Made by a program: the position numbers and the translations under genes. The notes below the pieces were generated by a model that saw only the letters and a list, made by a program, of their open reading frames with translations, was not told the origin of the DNA and ran no database searches. DNA of 20,964 nt from JANJTY01 sp038257155 (GTDB lineage: Bacteria; Pseudomonadota; Gammaproteobacteria; Xanthomonadales; Xanthomonadaceae), in NCBI GenBank assembly GCA_038257155.1, contig JBBSJP010000065.1:1-20964 (forward strand), written 5' to 3'. This document shows positions 1 to 7,337 of this stretch, piece after piece (the first letter of the stretch is position 1; every line of letters begins with the position of its first letter).

Positions 1-148
1 GGCGTGCATGGCGTGGTCCTCAGGTTTCGACACCCCGAGGAAAAAACCGCGTCATGCACGCGCTGTTTTTGCCGACGATAGCTGCAACAAACTGATCAGT
101 AAAGGAAAGTTCTGGGGAGACCTCAGGCCTTGGCCCACCGTTTCGGGC
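1..148. other. No gene seen at the left edge
   Basis: No coding region with a plausible family or ribosome binding site was found between the window edge and the stop codon of the beta-CASP gene. The stretch holds a perfect 9-bp inverted repeat (GCGTGCATG at 2-10 against CATGCACGC at 53-61). It also holds a weak hairpin, GGCCC (132-136) against GGGCC (145-149), that overlaps the end of the neighbouring gene. Neither has a T-tract, so neither is called a terminator. Confidence 0.5.
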
Positions 149-1546
149 CTACGCGGGCACGCCGATGCTGACCACCATTTCGTTGTCGCCGCGTTGCCTG
201 GCCATGTCCAGCAGGCGATCGCGCAGGGTGGCTTTGGCGTCGGGGTCGCCGTGGACCAGGCGCACTTCGCGTGGCAGTTTGCGCATGCGGCGGATGAAGC
301 CGATCAGGTCGTCCTGGCCGGCGTGGGCGGAATAGCCGCTGATGCTGGTGACCTGGGCGCGGATGGTGAGGCGTTCGCCGTCGAGATTCACATAGCCACC
401 TGTCGGGCCGTACTTCTGGATGTCGCGGCCGGGTGTGCCCGAGGCCTGGTAGCCGACGAACAGCACGTCGTGACGCGGGTCTTCGATCATCGCTTTCAGA
501 TAGTTGACGATGCGGCCGCCGGCGGCCATGCCGCTGGCTGCCAGCACGATGGCGGGGCGATGCGTTTTGGCCAGGTGCTGCACGAACTTCATGTGGTCTT
601 CGTGGCGGTCGACGGTGACAAGATTTTCGAAGGAAAGCGGATGACGACCGGCGCGCACGCGCTGCAGGGCTTCGGCATCCCACCAGGGTTTCAGTTGTCG
701 ATACGCCTCGGTGAATCGCGCGGCGAGTGGCGAGTCGACCACCACTGCCATGTCGCGCCAGGCGGGATCCTTGGCGGCGTGGATCAGGCCTTCGAGTTCA
801 TAGAGCAGATCCTGGGTGCGACCGATGCTGAAAGCCGGGATCAGCACGCTGCCGCCGTCGCGCATGGCGTGGTCGATGGCGGCCTTGAGACGCTCGCGGC
901 GGGTGCGGCGGTCGTCGTGATTGCGGTTGCCGTAGGTGCTTTCCAGCACCACCACGTCGGCGCGCTGTGGCGCCTTGGGTGCCGGCAACAAGGGTGCGTG
1001 TGGGGCACCGAGATCGCCGGAGAACACCGCCCGCCGGGCTGCGCTGCCCTGCCCCACTTCGAGCTCGACATAGGCCGAACCCAGGATATGGCCGGCCGGC
1101 TGAAAGCGCAGCTCAAGCGGGATTGGCGAGGGCGTTTCAATGCGTTCCCAGACGCCGTAATCCATCGCCACGATCTGCCGCTTCATGCGCGCCAGGGCCT
1201 GCTCGATGACGCGCTTGTTGCGCGTGAAGCCCACCTTCAGTGCGTCTTCAATCACCAACGGCAAGAGGATGGCCGACGGCCGGGTGCAATAGATCGGCCC
1301 GTCGAAACCCGCGGCCAGCAGGTACGGCAAGCGGCCGACGTGATCGATGTGCACATGGGTAACGATCAGCGCGCGAACGTCATCGATCGCGAAGTCGATC
1401 TTCTGCCGGTCGGATTCTTCGCTGCCGGTGGTTTCGGCACCCTGGAACAGGCCGCAGTCGATCAGCACGGCGTTGGCCGGATCAATGTGCAGGCGATGGC
1501 AGGAGCCGGTGGTGCCGACAACGGCGCCGTGATGGGTGATTTGCAT
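149..1546 (-). CDS. Beta-CASP metallo-beta-lactamase-fold RNase-like hydrolase
   Basis: The 465-residue product belongs to the metallo-beta-lactamase fold/beta-CASP superfamily (CPSF73/Ysh1-like), whose members are zinc-dependent ribonucleases. Visible motifs are HVHIDH at residues 64-69 (metal site), AGHILGS around His153, SGDLG around Asp178, the beta-CASP segment ASGMAAGGR at 337-345, SGYSAHAG with His408, and VHGD with His432. Those metal and phosphate-binding elements look intact. The chosen ATG lies 8 nt after an AGGAG ribosome binding site (1555-1559). An upstream in-frame ATG at 1585 would add 13 residues but has no such site. The length fits the prokaryotic members, and the protein has no signal peptide, so it is probably cytoplasmic. 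It follows the O-antigen ligase gene on the same strand across a 365-bp repeat-bearing gap, so co-transcription is doubtful. RNA substrate and biological role cannot be read from sequence. Confidence 0.93.
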   Translation of the reverse strand: MQITHHGAVVGTTGSCHRLHIDPANAVLIDCGLFQGAETTGSEESDRQKIDFAIDDVRALIVTHVHIDHVGRLPYLLAAGFDGPIYCTRPSAILLPLVIEDALKVGFTRNKRVIEQALARMKRQIVAMDYGVWERIETPSPIPLELRFQPAGHILGSAYVELEVGQGSAARRAVFSGDLGAPHAPLLPAPKAPQRADVVVLESTYGNRNHDDRRTRRERLKAAIDHAMRDGGSVLIPAFSIGRTQDLLYELEGLIHAAKDPAWRDMAVVVDSPLAARFTEAYRQLKPWWDAEALQRVRAGRHPLSFENLVTVDRHEDHMKFVQHLAKTHRPAIVLAASGMAAGGRIVNYLKAMIEDPRHDVLFVGYQASGTPGRDIQKYGPTGGYVNLDGERLTIRAQVTSISGYSAHAGQDDLIGFIRRMRKLPREVRLVHGDPDAKATLRDRLLDMARQRGDNEMVVSIGVPA

Positions 1547-1670
1547 CGATCCGGCTCCTGGGTGGCTTGGGGTTAGTGTAGTCATGCTCAGCGGTGTGGC
1601 GGGCGGACGGTTCGTCGGATCCGCGCCGTCAAGGTTGATCGCATGGCCTGGGGATTTGGCGGCGCTTGAT

Positions 1671-1700
1671 CCGACCTACGAGCAAGCCAACGTAGGTCGG
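1671..1700. repeat. 10-bp perfect inverted repeat (head-to-head REP remnant)
   Basis: CCGACCTACG (1671-1680) and CGTAGGTCGG (1691-1700) are exact reverse complements separated by 10 nt. The right arm is the head of the first 77-bp repeat unit. The left arm is therefore readable as the start of a truncated copy in the opposite orientation. Confidence 0.75.
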
Positions 1701-1883
1701 CTCAAGCCGCGAAGCGGTGGAGCCGACATTCGAGGGGTAGGTGTCGTGGCCGGACGCTTACAGCCAACGTAGGTCGGCTCAAGCCGCGAAGCGGTGGAGC
1801 CGACATTCGAGGGGCAGGTGTCGTGGCCGGACGCTTACAGCCAACGTAGGTCGGCTCAAGCCGCGAAGCGGTGGAGCCGACAT
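1691..1883. repeat. 77-bp tandem repeat carrying GTAG-headed REP hairpins
   Basis: Two full 77-bp units start at 1691 and 1768, and a third partial copy starts at 1845 and ends near 1883. Each begins with GTAG followed by a two-step hairpin: outer arms GTCGGCTC and GAGCCGAC (1696-1703 and 1720-1727 in copy 1) enclose CCGC-GAA-GCGG. The copies are almost identical; one visible change in the spacer turns GGGGTAGG into GGGGCAGG. GTAG-headed hairpins are characteristic of REP sequences mobilised by REP-associated tyrosine transposases; assigning this family to that class is inference. The array lies between the O-antigen ligase stop and the beta-CASP gene. Confidence 0.9.
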
Positions 1884-1911
1884 CGCGGTGCAGCCCGATT
1901 TGCGAAACGCG

Positions 1912-3282
1912 TCAAGCAGCGTGGCGCTTGCCCAACACCACCACCAGCAAAACGGCCGCAACACAGGCAAGCCCGGTCGTGCGCAGCGGATAGTCGCCCA
2001 GGCCATGCAGCAACAGCATCCACATTCCCAGACCCGCTGCGGCGGGCCAGGGACTCCAATGTCGCGCAAGTCGAAAGGCTCGCACTGTCGCCACAGCCAG
2101 CAGCACCAAGCCAACCAGCAGCAAGGCCGCCAATGGAACACCGCCTTCCATCCACCATTCGGCCCAGTCGTTGTGGGCGCGGTTGACGTAACTTGGAATC
2201 ATCTGCGCGATCGGTTCAACCGAGGGATAAACACGCTCGAATGTTCCTGCGCCGGTACCGAATGGACCGAACTGTTGCGCCGCTTGCAGAGTGTTTTCGG
2301 TGATTATCCAGCGCATGTCGGCGAGCGGATCCTGTTCGAAACGCTGCAACAGGCCATAGAAACCAAACTGGATTCCCAGCACCACTCCAGCCAGCGCGGC
2401 CAGGGCCAGCCAGCGTCTGTGTCCGGTCATTCCGGCATCACGCCTGGCGTGCCGCCTTGCCTGCCATGCCATCACCGCCAGGCCGACAACCGCGAGAGCG
2501 GCCAGCAACACGCCGGCGCGCGAGCGTGCCAAGGCAAGGCCGAGCAGCAGCAGGGCAATTGCACTGGCTGCGGCAAAACGCCTCGCCGCGCGTCGCGAAT
2601 CGTGTGCGCCTCGTCCCGAAACCAGCCACGCTCCGGCCAACAGCAATCCGATCACCAGCAGGGATGCAAAGTGATTGCGGTTGGCGAATGGCCCCACGGC
2701 CTCGCTGGGATTGGTAACCGCATGCCAGCGCAGCGCCGATTGCGGTCCGAAGGCGAGTTGCGCCAGACCCAGTACCACCGTCGCCAGGATCAGCATCAGC
2801 AACAGCCACAGCAGTCGCTGACGCGAGTGGTTATCCAGACCAATCGCCAGCAGCACCACGGCGCTGGGCGGCAGCAGCGCCAGTGCCGCGCGGCGGGTGG
2901 CTTCGGGATCGAGGCTCAGCGGACGCCAACCAATGGTCAATCCGGCCAACTGCAGTTCTTCGGCGATCTGCTGGCGGCCGGCAAGAGCGGTCCAGATTTC
3001 CGACGGAAGCGGCAGCTGCTGCAGGATCAGCCACAGCCCGATTCCCGCGAGCAGGGCCAGCCCGAGCCAGACGGCAGATCCAAGCCGCGCCCATTCCAGC
3101 CGATACAGGCCGATGCCAATGAGTGGAAGCGCCAACAACTGCAAAAGGCTTTCCATCGGCAGGCCCTGACGCGTTCCACCGCCCAGCGCCAGGCACAACG
3201 CCAGCCAGCTGAAGGTCAACCACAACCAACCGTCGACGGGTTCGGAATTGGCCGCGCGACGAAGATCAGGCTGGGCTTGCAC
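1912..3282 (-). CDS. O-antigen ligase / Wzy-type polymerase family membrane protein
   Basis: The 456-residue product is a polytopic inner-membrane protein with roughly ten or more hydrophobic segments. Its family signals fit the WaaL/Wzy (O-antigen ligase-like) superfamily. GPFANRNHFA at residues 197-206 is followed by a membrane segment, SRAG at 254-257 carries the conserved arginine, and GTGAGTFE at 342-349 and AHNDWAEWWMEGG at 369-381 sit in the large periplasmic loop before the last helices. Such enzymes either polymerise undecaprenyl-linked repeat units or transfer a finished chain to an acceptor; sequence alone does not separate the two. The neighbouring wza/wzc genes favour EPS polymerase, which is inference. 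The start is a GTG with no strong ribosome binding site; Met43 is a less likely alternative. It is separated from the upstream secreted-protein gene by a terminator, so it may need its own promoter. Confidence 0.85.
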   Translation of the reverse strand: MQAQPDLRRAANSEPVDGWLWLTFSWLALCLALGGGTRQGLPMESLLQLLALPLIGIGLYRLEWARLGSAVWLGLALLAGIGLWLILQQLPLPSEIWTALAGRQQIAEELQLAGLTIGWRPLSLDPEATRRAALALLPPSAVVLLAIGLDNHSRQRLLWLLLMLILATVVLGLAQLAFGPQSALRWHAVTNPSEAVGPFANRNHFASLLVIGLLLAGAWLVSGRGAHDSRRAARRFAAASAIALLLLGLALARSRAGVLLAALAVVGLAVMAWQARRHARRDAGMTGHRRWLALAALAGVVLGIQFGFYGLLQRFEQDPLADMRWIITENTLQAAQQFGPFGTGAGTFERVYPSVEPIAQMIPSYVNRAHNDWAEWWMEGGVPLAALLLVGLVLLAVATVRAFRLARHWSPWPAAAGLGMWMLLLHGLGDYPLRTTGLACVAAVLLVVVLGKRHAA

Positions 3283-3352
3283 AGGATGCGATCGAATAGA
3301 GTTCGGCCTGGCTGAGTCTAGTGCAAAGTCCCACCGATGCAGGCGCTAAAAC

Positions 3353-3380
3353 GAAAATCCCCGCCGTGGCGGGGATCTTT
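3353..3380 (-). terminator. Rho-independent terminator of the small secreted protein gene
   Basis: Read on the minus strand, the perfect stem TCCCCGCC/GGCGGGGA (3358-3375) has a very short loop and is followed directly by TTTTCG. It begins about 30 nt after the stop codon of the secreted-protein gene and lies before the O-antigen ligase start, so it probably insulates the two genes. Read on the plus strand the T-run is only three bases long. Confidence 0.75.
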
Positions 3381-3403
3381 GCGCTTGCTCGGATGCGTAT
3401 GCC

Positions 3404-3862
3404 TCAGGGGCTGACGGGAGTGAGCGGCGGCGTGCGGCGATCGTTGCGGTCGATGTGATAGATCAATGCGGCAACGGAACCGACAATCGGCACCCAGGCG
3501 ATCAGCGGGATGCCGGAGGATGCTCCAGCCGCAGTACCCGCAGTGGCCGTGCCAGCCGGCGCGATGCGCGTGACGTTGATGGCGAAGCCGGCGCAGGGTG
3601 AGCCTTCTGGAACGGAAGTCATGGTGCCGCCTTCCAGCTCGTAACGGCATCCATCATCAAATACGAGTACTGCCGAACTGCCTTCGGGAATCGACACCAG
3701 GTGGCCGGTGGCAAGCGTGGTGCCGTCGACGGCGATCTGAAAACCCTCACCCGAATTGACCAGCGCCTGACCATTCACGCCGGCCAGCTGTGCACCCGCA
3801 TCCTGGGCCTGCACACTGGCGCTTGCGAGAAGCAAGGCCGAAAGGGCGATTGATCGAATCAT
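3404..3862 (-). CDS. Small secreted FecR-like domain protein with C-terminal hydrophobic segment
   Basis: The product has 152 residues. It starts with a clear Sec signal peptide with probable cleavage after VQA at residue 19. A beta-rich middle (about 25-100) follows the pattern of a FecR-type domain, with a glycine-spaced strand, then SSAVLVFDDGCRYELEGG. Two cysteines (72 and 90) could form a disulfide. An Ala/Gly-rich stretch (102-117), a hydrophobic segment (118-136) and a charged, proline-rich tail follow. The ATG is chosen for the GAGGAA ribosome binding site 8-10 nt upstream; a longer in-frame start at 3910 lacks one. The gene has a good promoter and its own terminator, so it is a single-gene unit inside the EPS region. 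FecR-like similarity is a visual inference and function is unknown; a periplasmic or envelope-anchored accessory of EPS export is possible. Confidence 0.8.
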   Translation of the reverse strand: MIRSIALSALLLASASVQAQDAGAQLAGVNGQALVNSGEGFQIAVDGTTLATGHLVSIPEGSSAVLVFDDGCRYELEGGTMTSVPEGSPCAGFAINVTRIAPAGTATAGTAAGASSGIPLIAWVPIVGSVAALIYHIDRNDRRTPPLTPVSP

Positions 3863-3912
3863 CGGAGTTTCCTCGAGTGGCTTTCCACCAAAATTGCCGG
3901 CGGACAGCAAGG

Positions 3913-3941
3913 AGTATCCATGAGTTGGGTGTCGGGATCAA
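3913..3941 (-). promoter_or_regulatory. Sigma70-like promoter for the small secreted protein gene
   Basis: On the minus strand TTGATC (3936-3941) and GATACT (3913-3918) are separated by exactly 17 nt. The expected transcription start is about 45 nt upstream of the ATG at 3862, leaving room for the GAGGAA ribosome binding site. This is read from pattern only. Confidence 0.5.
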
Positions 3942-4052
3942 GAAAAGCGCTGAATACCAAGGCTCGTTCGGCGCTGCTGCCACCCTGGGTTTTCGGATGG
4001 CGGCGCGCTCGCGCGGCGGCTTTTGCTGCTGATCTGATAGATCCCCACGCAA

Positions 4053-4485
4053 GAGCCCCTCATCCGGCGCTTCGCGCCACCCACCCCGGCCCGCGCGCCT
4101 GCATGCGCGCGGGCGTTTGCAGGCTCGCGGCATCCGCCGCTCGAAACCCCTGCTCACCCCACACCGGGAGAAGGGAACTGCTAGAGCCCCTCTCCCCGGT
4201 TGGGGAGAGGGGTTGGGGTGAGGGTACGAGAGCCCAGTAATGCACTTGGCTCGCCTGAATCCATCCAGCCGCGCGTATCGCCGTATCCGACCGCTACAGG
4301 CACACACCCCATCTCGCTCCGCTCGCACCCTCATCCGGCGCTTCGCGCCACCCACCCCGGCCCGCGCGCCTGCATGCGCGCGGGCCTGCGCAGGCTCGCG
4401 GCATCCGCCGCTCGAAACCCCTGCTCGCCCCACGGGGAGAAGGGAACTGCAAGAGCCCCTCATCCGGCGCTTCGCGCCACCTTCT
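4053..4485. repeat. ~125-bp direct repeats plus a third partial copy
   Basis: The intergenic region 3942-4511 holds no gene. A segment from about 4056 to 4176 recurs almost identically from about 4328 to 4460. A third short copy of its beginning (CTCATCCGGCGCTTCGCGCC) starts near 4459, so that one copy's end leads into the next copy's start. The unit contains a strong palindrome around CGCGCGCCTGCATGCGCGCG. Its end, GGGAGAAGGGAACTGC, precedes AGAGCCCCT. Short GC-rich hairpins such as CCCCTCTCCCCGG..GGGGAGAGGGG lie between the copies. These resemble the 46-bp repeats near 11.6 kb in their CCCCTCTCCC core. Confidence 0.85.
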
Positions 4486-4511
4486 CCCGCTCGCGGGAGA
4501 AGGGAACTAGC

Positions 4512-5750
4512 CTACCCGCCCGGCTGGATCCTGCTGATGCGCAGGTCGTCGAACCAGATGCGGCCTGATGCCCAGCGCTCGGCCGGGATACGCCCGGCCA
4601 GGTAAAGCTGCAGCCACTGGCTGGCGCAGCCTTCGACGGGCACGGTGAAGCGGGTGTCGAACTCGCGCCAGTCGCTGTGGCCGGTGAAGCGCGCCGTTTC
4701 GCCGAGGGCGGTTCCGGATTCGCAGCGCAGGCGCCATTGCAGGCCGCGTTCGTTCTGCAGTCCTTCGGGGCGGGCGCGGCCGCTGAGTTGGTATTCGCCG
4801 GGCATCAGGGCGAGCCGTTGGCGAACGTGCTGAAAGGCAACGCGCTGGCCGTGGAAGTCGATCAACAGGGCAGTCTTGCCGCCCGCGCCCGCGACGAAGC
4901 GGCGGTCAACGCTGGCTCCGGCGATTCGATCGAACCGCCAGCCGAAACCGCTGTTGCCGGCAGCCAATTCGAAACCTCCGTCGAACACGTTGCGCAGATC
5001 GCGCTGTTGCACTTCAGGCAAGTCTTCGATCCACAAGAAATAGGCGCGTGCGCCCTCGCCTTCACGCACCAGACGATCAACCCAGAGATCGCGCTGCGCC
5101 GTGCTGAGTGGCTGCGGTGCGCGACGCAGGGGCGCCAGCACGGCGTCGACCAGGGCCAGCGGCGCTTCGCGTACCAGCCGCCTGAGGAAGCTGCCGCGCC
5201 AGGGCGGTGCCTGATCGCCAAGCACCTGCACCAGGGCGGACAAACCTTCGGGATGGCTGGCCGTGGCGATCAAGGCATCGAACAGTTCCGTGACGCTGCG
5301 CCGCGAGACTCGCAGCAGCGCGTCGGTGTGCTGCACCACGGCCGGCCAGTCTCCGCTTGCTGCCGCCTGATCGGCCAGCCAGGCGCGCGCGAACTCGTCG
5401 CGCGGGGTGCGGCGCACTGCGATGCGAAACAGCTGCGCGGCGAGTACTGGGTCGCCATTGCGCTCAGCCAGCAGGGCCAGTGCGCGATAGGCAACGCCGT
5501 GCAGCGGGCTTTCCTGCAACAGGCGAAGCGCTTCGCGACGCAGTGTTTCGTTGTCGCCCTGCTCCACCGATTGTTCCAGCCAACGCACCCGCGCCGAGCT
5601 GCTTTGCAAGTCAGCGGGCTCGGCTGCATCCACCAGGGTTTGGGCTTCGAGGTCTTGCAGGCCAAACCGCACGATGGGCCATGCCAGGGCGAACAACACG
5701 ACACTGGCGGCGGCCGGCAATACGTGGCGCGTCGCGGTGCCGCGGCTCAT
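4512..5750 (-). CDS. Membrane-anchored TPR protein with C-terminal jelly-roll (carbohydrate-binding-like) domain
   Basis: The 412-residue product has an N-terminal hydrophobic segment (about 10-30) that looks like an uncleaved anchor. Helical repeats of TPR type follow at about 52-245, with typical spacing in REALRLLQESPLHGVAYRAL, then AAQLFRIAVRRTP. From about 255 a beta-rich module begins with NVFDGGFE and FGWRF and ends with WREFDTRFTVP, QWLQLYLAG and SGRIWFDDLRIS. That resembles galactose-binding-like or CBM-type jelly rolls. The likely location is periplasmic, tethered to the inner membrane. Its ATG overlaps the stop of the J-domain gene by 4 bp (ATGA), so the two are translationally coupled. 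By analogy with periplasmic TPR scaffolds of other polysaccharide exporters (AlgK, PelB, BcsC), it may bind the growing EPS or the export apparatus; this is inference. No known named family was recognised. Confidence 0.85.
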   Translation of the reverse strand: MSRGTATRHVLPAAASVVLFALAWPIVRFGLQDLEAQTLVDAAEPADLQSSSARVRWLEQSVEQGDNETLRREALRLLQESPLHGVAYRALALLAERNGDPVLAAQLFRIAVRRTPRDEFARAWLADQAAASGDWPAVVQHTDALLRVSRRSVTELFDALIATASHPEGLSALVQVLGDQAPPWRGSFLRRLVREAPLALVDAVLAPLRRAPQPLSTAQRDLWVDRLVREGEGARAYFLWIEDLPEVQQRDLRNVFDGGFELAAGNSGFGWRFDRIAGASVDRRFVAGAGGKTALLIDFHGQRVAFQHVRQRLALMPGEYQLSGRARPEGLQNERGLQWRLRCESGTALGETARFTGHSDWREFDTRFTVPVEGCASQWLQLYLAGRIPAERWASGRIWFDDLRISRIQPGG

Positions 5751-7315
5751 GCCTCGCTGGCCTTTCCGCTGGCTACCCAGTGCCGGATCAGGGCGCGGTC
5801 GCCAACCAGCATCACTTCGAATTCAACCCGGCCGCTGCGCTGTACGCGGCGCGACTGGCCGGCGGTCCAGGTGGTGATCTGGATATTGGCTGCGCCGCGA
5901 ATGCGGCCGCTATCCTCGATCCAGTGAATGCCATCGAAGCGCACGCTGCGCGAACGGGTGTTGCCAAACAACTGCGCGTAGCGCGCCGCCAGGCCGGGCA
6001 CGCCGCCGTGTTCCGGGTTGGCATCGAGAGCGAACAGATCCAGCAGCCCGATCAGATCGCCTTGCTGGAAGTGCGCGCCGAATTGATCCAGCAGGGCGCG
6101 AACCTGCTGCTCGCGACCGACGTCGGGAATCTCGCTTGAAGCGGCCGGAGCGAGTGCAACGGACGATGCCTCGAAGGCGCCAAACTCTTCGTTCGGCACT
6201 GGCGGCGATTCCTGCGACGCCTGCGCTGCGCCAGGAAGCTCAGGAACGTCAGCAACAGCGACCGGCGGCGCCGCGCTGCGTCGCGTGGCGCGAGACCTGG
6301 CAGGTGCAGACTGCAAGTCGCCACGTGGAGCCGCCGCGACCGACGTGGTGACGCGCTCGATTGGTGGCGCATTCAGCACGACCTCGTCGTCTGCTTGCTG
6401 GTCTGCCACCTGTGCCGCATCGGTCAGCACATAATCGACAGTCGCCGCGCGCTGATACAGGCTCCAGTTGCTCCCAAGGTACGAGAAAAAAGCAGCCATC
6501 CCCAGCGCGACGCCAGGTTCGGAGGGCAAGGTTGGCGCAGTGCTGGTTACCGGATCCACAACAACGACGCGAGAAAGATCGCGCTGCAGCGTGCCCTGAT
6601 GGGCAACGTCCGGACCGGATGCAAGGGAACTGGGCGAGGCAACCAGGGACGCTGACGCCGGCTGTCCGTAATGCTGCCGAACCCAGTCGTCGAGCAACAG
6701 CACACCGCCTGCCACGATCACGATGCCACCGACCAGCATGGCGGGAAGATGGCGCAATCGGTGTGACCCACCATGCACCGGACCGGGCACCGCGGCGGCG
6801 GCAAAGTTCGGTCGGAACGTTGCGGGCGACACGACGGCGGGCAGGGTCGGCAGCTGCCCGGCGTCGTGCTGGGCGCGCCCTTCTGCACTGCGCAGTGCAC
6901 GCCAGGCCTTGTTGACGCGATCGGCAAAGGCACTTGGCCATTCGCTGGAGCGATCGGGATGAACCAGGCTGACCAGCAGGCGATGATGCTCGCGCAGCTG
7001 CGTCTCCGGCGCTCCGGGCAGGGCGCCCAGCACGCGCCAGGGATCGCCTTCGCACTGCTCGACCAGCATCTGCTGCTCGACGAAGAAGCGCGCCGCGTCA
7101 CTGAGCAGCTCGCCAGGCAGGTCCGTGCTGTTTGCAGCCTCCTGCAGCGCTTCGGGCTGGGCCAAGGCAAGCCGCAACAGATTGGCTATACCGTGTGCCG
7201 GCAATTGCCGCGCGCGAAGTTCGGCGGCCCGCTGCGGATTTGCATGCAGCGCCAGCGCCAGCTCGAGGGCCTCAGCCGCGGACACTTCGCCAGCGTGCGG
7301 ACTTTGCCTGCTCAC
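5747..7315 (-). CDS. Membrane J-domain protein with C-terminal NTF2/SnoaL-like domain
   Basis: The 522-residue product begins with a helical, Ala/Leu-rich region (about 11-88). A complete J-domain follows (about 91-152): DPWRVLGA, the helix QLREHHRLLVSL, the diagnostic HPD at 119-121, and the helix VNKAWRALRSAEGRAQHDA. One transmembrane helix lies at about 190-208, then a long Pro/Ala/Ser-rich linker, then a C-terminal domain (about 400-522) whose pattern (LLDQFGAHFQQGDLIGLLDLF and a four-strand beta tail) suggests an NTF2/SnoaL-like fold. The topology should place the J-domain in the cytoplasm, where it can stimulate DnaK, and the C-terminal domain in the periplasm. The GTG start lies 22 nt after the tyrosine-kinase stop, with GGAG 11 nt upstream. 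J-domain assignment is strong, the NTF2-like call moderate, and a role in EPS machine assembly is inferred only from its place in the operon. Confidence 0.88.
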   Translation of the reverse strand: MSRQSPHAGEVSAAEALELALALHANPQRAAELRARQLPAHGIANLLRLALAQPEALQEAANSTDLPGELLSDAARFFVEQQMLVEQCEGDPWRVLGALPGAPETQLREHHRLLVSLVHPDRSSEWPSAFADRVNKAWRALRSAEGRAQHDAGQLPTLPAVVSPATFRPNFAAAAVPGPVHGGSHRLRHLPAMLVGGIVIVAGGVLLLDDWVRQHYGQPASASLVASPSSLASGPDVAHQGTLQRDLSRVVVVDPVTSTAPTLPSEPGVALGMAAFFSYLGSNWSLYQRAATVDYVLTDAAQVADQQADDEVVLNAPPIERVTTSVAAAPRGDLQSAPARSRATRRSAAPPVAVADVPELPGAAQASQESPPVPNEEFGAFEASSVALAPAASSEIPDVGREQQVRALLDQFGAHFQQGDLIGLLDLFALDANPEHGGVPGLAARYAQLFGNTRSRSVRFDGIHWIEDSGRIRGAANIQITTWTAGQSRRVQRSGRVEFEVMLVGDRALIRHWVASGKASEA

Positions 7316-7337
7316 GGCTCATCGGTCTCCAGCGCGC

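Noticed and set aside
2..61. 9-bp inverted repeat at the left edge
   Set aside because: The loop is 42 nt, no T-tract or GTAG head is present, and no second copy was seen in the window, so chance is a sufficient explanation.
8..1576. Long plus-strand open frame opposite the beta-CASP gene (similar long antisense frames at 1741-3315, 4677-5927, 7818-9179, 13381-14655, 16026-17039 and 17740-18573)
   Set aside because: The minus- or plus-strand partner in each case has a clear protein family. The antisense translations are low-complexity Gln/His/Arg/Gly-rich mirrors expected from GC-rich codon use, without recognisable domains.
3747..4463. 238-codon minus-strand frame across the 4.1-4.4 kb repeats
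   Set aside because: It translates repeat sequence, overlaps the well-supported secreted-protein gene in another frame and shows no domain.
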